Positions 1 through 4,820 of a DNA stretch of 5,578 nt are shown piece by piece. The notes beneath the pieces are model-generated. The model saw nothing but the letters and a program-made list of their open reading frames with translations, was not told where the DNA came from and did not search any database. A program made the translations under genes and the position numbers. The DNA is from Pseudomonadota bacterium. GTDB lineage: Bacteria; Pseudomonadota; Alphaproteobacteria; Rhizobiales; Hyphomicrobiaceae. The number at the start of each line of letters is the position of its first letter. The stretch's first letter is position 1. Location: assembly GCA_023392135.1 (NCBI GenBank), contig JAEVZQ010000073.1, positions 1 through 5,578 of the forward strand, read 5' to 3'.

Positions 1-231
1 GTCGACGATCCCGGCGTTCTGCAACCCGCGGCTCAGGATCAGCACGCCGATGACAGTCAGAACGGCCGGGTGACTGAAGCCATTGAAGGCTTGCTCGGGT
101 GGAACCAGGTCCGTCAGCACGACCGCGAGCAGCGCGAAGACTGCGACGAGGTCGTAACGGAACCGGCCCCAGATAAACAAGACGATAGTGGCGCCGATGA
201 TGGCACAGGCGGTCATCTGCTCGGCTGACAT
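1..231 (-). CDS. SLC13-family permease, N-terminal fragment (runs off left edge)
   Basis: This is the first 77 codons of a membrane transporter, reading leftwards and cut by the window edge. The peptide starts MSAEQMTACAIIG and has a first hydrophobic helix at about residues 6-20. A short basic turn containing WGRFRYD follows, then a second helix at about 28-40, the motif LVPPEQAFNGFSHPAV at about 41-56 and a third helix. The order 'WGRxRYD... VPPEQAFxGFxHPAV' is typical of SLC13/DASS-type permeases (the group with sulfate and dicarboxylate carriers, often carrying TrkA-C domains later in the protein). The substrate cannot be told from this fragment. I chose the ATG at 229-231 because an AAAGGG ribosome site lies 9 bases upstream and the protein then begins like relatives I recall. 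An ATG two codons upstream (235-237) is also possible. The gene is divergent from mgtE. Confidence 0.75.
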   Translation of the reverse strand, partial: MSAEQMTACAIIGATIVLFIWGRFRYDLVAVFALLAVVLTDLVPPEQAFNGFSHPAVLTVIGVLILSRGLQNAGIVD

Positions 232-358
232 CAGCATCAACCCTTTCTGCCGTTTTCACGGAGGGCCGAGCTGCGCAGAATCGTTCTGGCGCGGAAAACC
301 CGAGTGCGTCAGGCCCCCCGGTTCAAGACGTGCAAGACATCTTTGCGTTCCAGGCATT

Positions 359-364
359 TTTATA
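359..364 (-). promoter_or_regulatory. Possible -10 box for the SLC13-type gene
   Basis: On the minus strand this reads TATAAA, in the only clearly AT-rich patch of the spacer, about 130 bases before the permease start. No good -35 hexamer sits 16-18 bases upstream, so this is only a weak guess. Confidence 0.2.
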
Positions 365-396
365 AGCAGGATTGGCGGACAGCCCAGTGGATTGAG

Positions 397-402
397 TTGA
401 CA
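397..402 (+). promoter_or_regulatory. Possible -35 box (TTGACA) for mgtE
   Basis: This is a perfect sigma-70 type -35 hexamer, TTGACA, on the mgtE strand. At 17-base spacing the -10 position (420-425) reads CATCTA, a poor match to TATAAT, although alphaproteobacterial -10 boxes are often degenerate. If used, it would give an mgtE leader of roughly 220 bases that includes all the hairpins at 497-641. Confidence 0.3.
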
Positions 403-496
403 TGGGCCACGGCGCACTGCATCTACCGCACAAGCGCGCGAACCTGTTCGCCGCTCGTTTCATCAATTGGATCAGAAATGGACGTGCCTAGTAGTC

Positions 497-655
497 GTCC
501 CTTCGGGGACATCGACCGGAACGCGACAATGCAGCCTGCCGGGGCTGCCATGCGCCGTTGGGTACGGCTCGCCATGTCGGCTCTGAGGGCTCCCATCTAA
601 GCCCCTCCAGTCCGCCATCGGCTGCCCGTGCCCGGGCAGCCATGAGGAGGCGGAC
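497..655 (+). promoter_or_regulatory. Structured 5' leader of mgtE, candidate cis-regulatory RNA
   Basis: Five hairpins can be drawn by hand. They are: GTCCC-TTCG-GGGAC (497-510); GCAGCC/GGCTGC (531-548); GCCGT/ACGGC (554-568); GAGGGCT paired with AGCCCCTC with one bulged C (585-607); and a 9-bp stem GGCTGCCCG/CGGGCAGCC with a TGCC loop (620-641). CGACA (524-528) and TGTCG (575-579) could close the second and third hairpins into a three-way junction. Two pairings would hide the mgtE ribosome site AGGAGG (645-650): CCTCC (604-608) with GGAGG (646-650), or GTCCGCC (610-616) with GGCGGAC (649-655), the latter enclosing the 9-bp hairpin and ending exactly at the start codon. The first cannot form together with the 585-607 hairpin, which is the logic of a translational switch. 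The leader lacks the M-box features I remember. GC-rich DNA forms such stems by chance, so regulation is inferred. Confidence 0.4.
645..650 (+). promoter_or_regulatory. Ribosome binding site of mgtE
   Basis: A perfect AGGAGG lies 5 bases before the ATG at 656 and fixes the start of mgtE. It sits 3 bases after the 620-641 hairpin and has two upstream complementary segments (604-608 and 610-616) that could block it. Confidence 0.85.
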
Positions 656-2044
656 ATGAATCAGGAAGTCTTCCACAACCGGGATCTTCTGGCCGCGACC
701 GAGAGTGGCCCTGCTGACCTTGCGCCGGTCATACTGGCCCGCCTGCGCGAAGGCGACACCGCTTCGATACTCTCCTATTTGAAAGGCCAGCACCCGGCCG
801 ACGTCGCCAACCTCCTGGCCAATCTGCCGTCTCAGGACGCGAGCCGTGTACTGCGTCTGCTGCCGCTCGAAGAGCGCGCGGACGTATTCGGCTACCTGAG
901 CATGGATGACCAGCTCGAGATCGGGCGCGCTCTCGGCCGGAGGGAGTTTGCCAAGGTCGTCTCCGAGATGTCGGCCGACGAGCGGGCGGACCTCTTCAAC
1001 AGGCTGCCACAAGATCAGCAGGAAACGCTGCTGCCCGCCCTGGCACAGGCCGAGCGCGAGGACATCCGCAAGCTCTCGTCCTACCCGGAAGGCACGGCCG
1101 GCGCGGTCATGACCTCCGATTATGCGACCCTGCCCCCGAACATTACGGCCCGGGAGGCGCTGGAGGCCCTGCGGCTCGCCGCACCGGACAAGGAGACGAT
1201 TTACAACGCTTACGTCGTCGATGCACAGCGGCGGCTGACGGGTGTGGTCTCTTTGCGCGACCTGATCCTCGCCAAGGCGAGCGCAAAGGTCGCGGACATC
1301 ATGGACACGAACGTCATCCACGCCCGCGCGGAGGACAGCCGGGCAGATGCGGCACGGCTCATTGCCAAGTACGACCTCATTGCGCTGCCGATCATCAACG
1401 GCGGCGACGCGCTCGTCGGCATCGTGACCCAGGACGACGCCATGGACGTCGCCGAAGAGGAGGCCACGAAGGACTTTCACAAGGTCGGCACGGTTGGCAC
1501 GATTGCAACGAGCCTCAAAGAGGCGAGCATCGGGCTGCTCTATCGCAAGCGCATCACGTGGCTGGTCGTGCTCGTGTTCTTCAACATCTTCTCAGGCGCC
1601 GGTCTTGCGCTGTTCCAGGACACCATCGTGGCGCACGTCGCGCTGGTCTTCTTCCTGCCACTGCTGATTGCCGGGGGCGGCAATGCCGGCGCTCAGGCGT
1701 CGACGCTGATGGTCCGCGCATTGGCGACGGGCGACGTGCGGCTTGCCGACTGGGGCCAAATGCTGGCCCGCGAGCTGGTCGTTGCAGCTGCTCTCGGCCT
1801 CACGATGGGCCTTGCCGTTGCCACCATCGGCGTCGTTCGTGGCGGTCCGGAAATCGCCCTGGTTGTTGTGGCGACCATGGTGCTCGTGGTGATCACCGGC
1901 AGTCTCATCGGCATGTCCCTGCCGTTCGTGCTGAGCCGGTTCAAGCTCGACCCGGCATCCGCCAGTGCACCGCTCATCACGTCCATTGCCGACGTGGCCG
2001 GCGTCCTGATCTATCTCAGCATCGCGACATTCGTGCTGGGTTGA
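656..2044 (+). CDS. mgtE: Magnesium transporter/channel MgtE
   Basis: This inner-membrane, Mg2+-selective channel has 462 residues, close to the roughly 450 usual for the family. Residues about 25-135 form the helical MgtE N domain, seen as repeated LxxLP segments such as LLANLP and RLLP. Residues about 144-205 and 212-265 are two CBS domains, with YPEGTAGAVMT and VADIMDTN at their starts. A connecting plug helix covers about 266-295. The membrane domain (about 297-462) has five hydrophobic helices and the signature GGGNAGAQASTLMVRALATGD at about 340-360. The final helix contains LDPASASAP...SIADVAG. D446 in it matches, by position from the C-terminus, the pore aspartate D432 of Thermus thermophilus MgtE, which binds Mg2+. 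In that protein the cytosolic domains sense internal Mg2+ and close the pore, and the same is inferred here. The start is fixed by AGGAGG 5 bases upstream. The unusual leader may add RNA-level control. The cytochrome c gene follows after 104 bases on the same strand. Confidence 0.95.
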   Translation: MNQEVFHNRDLLAATESGPADLAPVILARLREGDTASILSYLKGQHPADVANLLANLPSQDASRVLRLLPLEERADVFGYLSMDDQLEIGRALGRREFAKVVSEMSADERADLFNRLPQDQQETLLPALAQAEREDIRKLSSYPEGTAGAVMTSDYATLPPNITAREALEALRLAAPDKETIYNAYVVDAQRRLTGVVSLRDLILAKASAKVADIMDTNVIHARAEDSRADAARLIAKYDLIALPIINGGDALVGIVTQDDAMDVAEEEATKDFHKVGTVGTIATSLKEASIGLLYRKRITWLVVLVFFNIFSGAGLALFQDTIVAHVALVFFLPLLIAGGGNAGAQASTLMVRALATGDVRLADWGQMLARELVVAAALGLTMGLAVATIGVVRGGPEIALVVVATMVLVVITGSLIGMSLPFVLSRFKLDPASASAPLITSIADVAGVLIYLSIATFVLG

Positions 2045-2148
2045 GACGAAGCGTGCTGCAGCAGTGAAATGCAAACCTGCCAAGGCAACCGATCACCAAC
2101 CCGATGAGTTGTTGCTCACGGAGCTGCCGATCAAAGCGTGGCGGGTAG

Positions 2149-2718
2149 ATGCCGCTCGAAGTACGTAGTCTGGGTTTCGCACTATCTGTCGCGCTCGCAT
2201 CGGCATGCGGCGCCACAGGGGAGCCGCCACCGCATCTCCGCGGCGAGGGCGGAGACGCGATCATTGGCCGCCAGCTCATCATCAGCCACGGATGCGGGAC
2301 CTGTCATACGATCCCAGGTGTGCCCGGAGCGATCGGCATGGTCGGACCGCCACTCGAGGATTTTGCACAAAGGGCGGTGCTCGTGGGCACCTACCCCAAT
2401 GTGCCGCGCCACCTCGTTCCCTGGCTGATGAACCCACCGGCGCTCCGGCCCGCGACCGCCATGCCGAATCTTGGGCTCTCAGCCGAACAGGCCGGTCACA
2501 TCGCGACCTACCTCTACACGCTCGGTGCAGCGGGCGTTACCCCCTATCAGTATCGGCCGACTACAGCTCAGTACCCGTGGCTTGAAAACGCGAAATCATA
2601 CCGCGAAGCCGAAACGCGGAGGCTCTCCCAAACCGAACGCACCGGACCGGACCGCGCTCGCATTCCGATCGAGCGCGCGATGGAACTGCTCGCTACTGAG
2701 CCGGAGCCCAATCGATAG
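2149..2718 (+). CDS. Single-haem cytochrome c, probably membrane-anchored or lipoprotein
   Basis: This 189-residue protein has an N-terminal hydrophobic segment (about 8-19) ending LASAC. That is either a slightly atypical lipobox with C20 as the lipid-bearing cysteine, or a plain signal/anchor. The haem c attachment motif CGTCH is at 49-53, with H53 as one iron ligand. M105 in TAMPNLGLS is the likely second ligand, giving a class I cytochrome c. The motifs VGPPL (65-69) and IATYLYTL (118-125) are common in cytochrome c domains linked to terminal oxidases. A charged tail of about 50 residues follows the domain. The protein should act on the periplasmic side as an electron carrier. A stop codon (2146-2148) directly precedes the ATG, so no earlier start exists. 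The ribosome site is weak (GGCGGG). The gene faces the ACIII operon and overlaps the last 26 bases of actF. It could receive electrons from ACIII, but it is not in that operon. Confidence 0.85.
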   Translation: MPLEVRSLGFALSVALASACGATGEPPPHLRGEGGDAIIGRQLIISHGCGTCHTIPGVPGAIGMVGPPLEDFAQRAVLVGTYPNVPRHLVPWLMNPPALRPATAMPNLGLSAEQAGHIATYLYTLGAAGVTPYQYRPTTAQYPWLENAKSYREAETRRLSQTERTGPDRARIPIERAMELLATEPEPNR

Positions 2719-3769
2719 CAGCCTGAGCCGCCCGGCGGGCGGCTACATACCAGATGGCCCACAACAACCCGAGGCCGAGCCAGACCGGCGGATCGACCCA
2801 CGTCAATACCGGCATTCCCGCAGACCCTGGCCGCACGAGCCACAGCATATTGGCAACATACTGCAGGAACAGGAACGCTCCGGCTGCCATGAGTCGCCCG
2901 CGGCTTGGCTCCGAGGGCAGGAGCAGAGCGATAGCAACGAGGAGAGCCGGGAGCGCTACGGCCAGCATCACCACGAACCATGGCCCATGCGCGCGCACGA
3001 GGTACCATTCGACCTCGGACGGCAGGTTGGCCATCCAGACGACGAGAAACTGGGCAAACCAGACCCAGAATGTCAGCAGCGCCAGCGTAATGGTTGCCCG
3101 CTGAAGGCTGTGGTAGCGGCCCGGATCAGGGTAGCTCCGCTGAGACATGGCTACGAGCAGCGCAAGCGCCATAGCCCCTGCGAGTTGTGTTACCGTGTAG
3201 GCAAATGCGAACAGGTCCGACCACAACACAGGCTCACGTGAGCTTACCCAGTCGATCGGGCAAATCGCGGCTGTGGGAGCGAGTATTGCGAGTCCAACGG
3301 CACCTGCAGTCTGATGCCGGCCGCGTCGCAAGATGGGGACGGCGAGAGCCACCCACAGAAGCAGGATCGCCGCGCCACGCGCCAGAACGAACGTGTCGTT
3401 GAGATAGAAACTCCACAGTGGCGCGATCCCAACCACGCCGCCAGCCGCCCACGGATAGAGCAGATCGAGGCCAGCCGCCAAGGGAAGTGCCAGGATCACG
3501 ATAAGCGGTGCGGTCGATGCCGCCGCCTCAAGCGGACCTCTAACGGGGTGGAGCCACGCCTCCCCGAGTAGATGGCCTATCATGAGCAGACCGAGACTGG
3601 CGGAAGCGAGACCGGCCAGAACCAGGAATGCGATGAGCCAGGCCTCGAGCAAGGCCTCTGTCCGCCACCAGATTCCGAGGGCAATGACCAGCGCGACCAC
3701 TGCAGCATAGGCCAGCACCGGCAACGCTCTGAAGTGACGTACGCTTGCCTCGGCGCCTGATCCGTTCAT
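2693..3769 (-). CDS. actF: Alternative Complex III membrane subunit ActF
   Basis: This is a polytopic membrane subunit of the quinol:cytochrome c oxidoreductase ACIII. ActF resembles ActC and is described as a second quinone-side subunit in the NrfD/PsrC-like class. The 358 residues show about ten hydrophobic helices, near 15-34, 42-66, 84-102, 128-147, 153-171, 184-208, 226-246, 262-284, 293-311 and 326-344. Two family signatures are visible: PIDWVSSREPVLWSDLF at about 171-187 (relatives have 'DWxMSLEPxWxSTxF'), and FWVWFAQFLVVWMANLPSE at about 234-252, followed by WYLVR. It is somewhat shorter than the roughly 400 residues I recall for the family. The ATG overlaps the actE stop as ATGA, with an AGGTGG ribosome site just upstream. 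It is the last gene of the operon here, and its 3' end overlaps the convergent cytochrome c gene by 26 bases. Identity also rests on the actC-D-E order. Confidence 0.88.
   Translation of the reverse strand: MNGSGAEASVRHFRALPVLAYAAVVALVIALGIWWRTEALLEAWLIAFLVLAGLASASLGLLMIGHLLGEAWLHPVRGPLEAAASTAPLIVILALPLAAGLDLLYPWAAGGVVGIAPLWSFYLNDTFVLARGAAILLLWVALAVPILRRGRHQTAGAVGLAILAPTAAICPIDWVSSREPVLWSDLFAFAYTVTQLAGAMALALLVAMSQRSYPDPGRYHSLQRATITLALLTFWVWFAQFLVVWMANLPSEVEWYLVRAHGPWFVVMLAVALPALLVAIALLLPSEPSRGRLMAAGAFLFLQYVANMLWLVRPGSAGMPVLTWVDPPVWLGLGLLWAIWYVAARRAAQAAIDWAPAQ
2726..2744 (+). terminator. GC-rich hairpin after the cytochrome c gene, weak terminator candidate
   Basis: The arms AGCCGCCC and GGGCGGCT pair perfectly over 8 bp around a GGC loop, starting 8 bases after the cytochrome c stop codon. 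No T-run follows on this strand, so it is not a canonical intrinsic terminator. It may protect the 3' end of the transcript. It lies inside the end of actF, where it encodes an Ala/Arg-rich stretch, so the symmetry could be a codon-use accident. Confidence 0.3.
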
Positions 3770-4284
3770 TGTTCCACCTGCCGGCGCAAGTCTTCTGGCA
3801 GCCTGTCGAGCGGAGCGGACTGGCTGAGCTGTAGCGCCTTCACGTAGCTCGCGATCGCCCAGCGCTCCTGCGGCGGCACCCGCTCGGCAAACGGAAACAT
3901 CACCCCGATGCCATTCGTGATCACCCCGACGATGCGAGATCGCGACAGCGTCCGCTGCTGTTCAGTATGAAACGAGGGTGGTGCCGGAAAGCCGCGCTGG
4001 ACCACGACGCCGTCGCCATAGCCGGTGAGCCCGTGACACGGCGAGCAAAACGCGTCGTAGCGCTCCCTTCCTGCGACAAGGAGCTTGTTCGTGATTGCTG
4101 GCTCCGGGCTCGCGAGCTGGCGCATGGCTTCGGCGGTGCCGCGGGGGACCGAGCCCGGGGGCACGGCAGCGCGGAATTCCGTACGGACGCGCGTGGCTGT
4201 GACCTGCGTGCTGCCGGACGGTGGGGCATCACACCCGGCCAGCAGCAAAAGCGCAAGCGAGAGCGCAGCCGCTGCCCTGATCAT
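3766..4284 (-). CDS. actE: Alternative Complex III haem c lipoprotein ActE
   Basis: This 172-residue single-haem cytochrome c subunit of ACIII is expected on the periplasmic face, anchored by lipid. A signal peptide at 1-17 ends in a clear lipobox, LLAGC, with C18 as the lipidated cysteine. The haem motif CSPCHG begins at C80, with H84 as one axial ligand. The segment GYGDGVVVQRGFPAPPSFH follows, which is typical of ActE-type domains. M129 in GVMFPFAERV is the likely second ligand, and RWAIASYVKALQLSQ (141-155) is the C-terminal helix of the cytochrome fold. In known ACIII, ActE takes electrons from the multi-haem ActA and passes them to a soluble cytochrome or an oxidase. ATGA overlaps exist at both ends (with actD at 4281-4284 and actF at 3766-3769), and a GGAG ribosome site lies 8 bases before the ATG. 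Confidence 0.9.
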   Translation of the reverse strand: MIRAAAALSLALLLLAGCDAPPSGSTQVTATRVRTEFRAAVPPGSVPRGTAEAMRQLASPEPAITNKLLVAGRERYDAFCSPCHGLTGYGDGVVVQRGFPAPPSFHTEQQRTLSRSRIVGVITNGIGVMFPFAERVPPQERWAIASYVKALQLSQSAPLDRLPEDLRRQVEQ

Positions 4285-4820
4285 CCGCTGAGCTCCATTC
4301 GGGTGATCGCCACGGCCCCATGCCTCTCGAGGAGTGTCGCCACGTCATGTGGCTCGTAGGCTGGATCTTCAGCCAGCACCGCGAGGAAAAAGCGGTCCTC
4401 GGATGCCCGCTCGAAGCCTGGGACGGCAAAAACCGGATGATGGAGTCTTGGAAGGCGGCATTGGAACAGCATCGTCAGGAACGCGGCCGCGGCGAGCCAG
4501 AGTGCGGAAACGATGATCGTCGCCGGAAAGAAGGCGGGCCAGCTATTGAGCGGCCTGCCGCCAACGTTCAGCGGATAATCGATTCCGTTCATCCAGTATT
4601 CGCAAAGGTAGGTGATTCCACCACCAAGGAGCGCCGCCGTTGCTGCGATGACTGGCACGATCACGGTGCGATAGCCGAGCTCGTTGGAAACCCTTGCGAG
4701 CGGAAAGGGGGCAAACGCTTCGAGCTGGCGGTAACCGGTATCACGTGCAGCGCGCGTTGCAGCGACGAGTTGATCGGCCGTTTCAAACTCTCCCACGATG
4801 CCGTAATCGATCCCACTCAC
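4281..4820 (-). CDS. actD: Alternative Complex III subunit ActD (DUF3341)
   Basis: This small membrane subunit of ACIII belongs to the DUF3341 family. Its 179 residues begin with a cytoplasmic domain, YGIVGEFETADQLVAATRAA, and AFAPFPL at about 35-41. These match the family pattern 'aeFxxxxxLxxAxxxxRxxGYxxxdayTPFPv'. Two membrane helices follow at about 51-72 and 95-118, with the signature DYPLNVGGRPLNSWPAFFPA at 81-100 between them, then HPVFAVPGFERASEDRFFLAV at about 128-148. As I recall the family, the signature usually reads GGRPLHSWPAFIPVTFE. Here H is replaced by N, and the acidic residue after the second proline is missing. ActD has no cofactor and helps hold the ActC/ActF membrane part together. 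The start is GTG (4818-4820), overlapping the actC stop as GTGA, with GGAG 8 bases upstream. Confidence 0.92.
   Translation of the reverse strand: MSGIDYGIVGEFETADQLVAATRAARDTGYRQLEAFAPFPLARVSNELGYRTVIVPVIAATAALLGGGITYLCEYWMNGIDYPLNVGGRPLNSWPAFFPATIIVSALWLAAAAFLTMLFQCRLPRLHHPVFAVPGFERASEDRFFLAVLAEDPAYEPHDVATLLERHGAVAITRMELSG

Larger units (their letters stand above)
232..655. other. Divergent intergenic region with structured mgtE leader
   Basis: These 424 bases separate the SLC13-type gene (leftward) from mgtE (rightward) and must hold both promoters. I see no convincing gene. The short open frames here have no recognisable domain and poor ribosome sites. The left part (252-299) contains an inverted repeat GTTTTC/GAAAAC around a CAGAA-TCG-TTCTG hairpin, which would fall in the SLC13 gene leader. 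The middle holds an AT-rich patch (357-366) and a TTGACA box (397-402). The right part (497-655) is rich in inverted repeats, described separately. Confidence 0.7.

Noticed and set aside
1..6. Window begins exactly at a SalI-type site (GTCGAC)
   Set aside because: It also encodes the in-frame Val-Asp of the SLC13-type protein. It may be a chance site or a cloning edge and carries no biological signal.
188..600. Overlapping 70- and 98-codon open frames in the divergent spacer
   Set aside because: No good ribosome sites, no hydrophobic or domain pattern and atypical composition. Only the 3' part (478-600) is kept, as a speculative leader peptide.
430..655. M-box (ykoK) magnesium riboswitch before mgtE
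   Set aside because: The leader lacks the conserved elements I remember, such as the GUUAGGUGAGGC segment and the GUGCUAAAGCUC-like 3' segment. If it regulates, it is of another type.
488..1480. A 330-codon open frame on the minus strand opposite mgtE and its leader
   Set aside because: It is antisense to a clear mgtE. Its composition is that of a GC-rich shadow frame (many R, G and V, no domain), and it has no recognisable ribosome site or family.
2085..2115. Terminator between mgtE and the cytochrome c gene (GCAAC/GTTGC and CAAC/GTTG pairs)
   Set aside because: The stems are only 4-5 bp, cannot all form together, and have no following T-run. The 10-base palindrome TGCTGCAGCA at 2054-2063 has no loop.
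2471..3241. A 256-codon open frame on the plus strand opposite actF
   Set aside because: It lies across the end of the cytochrome c gene and antisense to actF, and has a low-complexity R/P/Q/H-rich composition typical of shadow frames. Both overlapped genes have clear family motifs.
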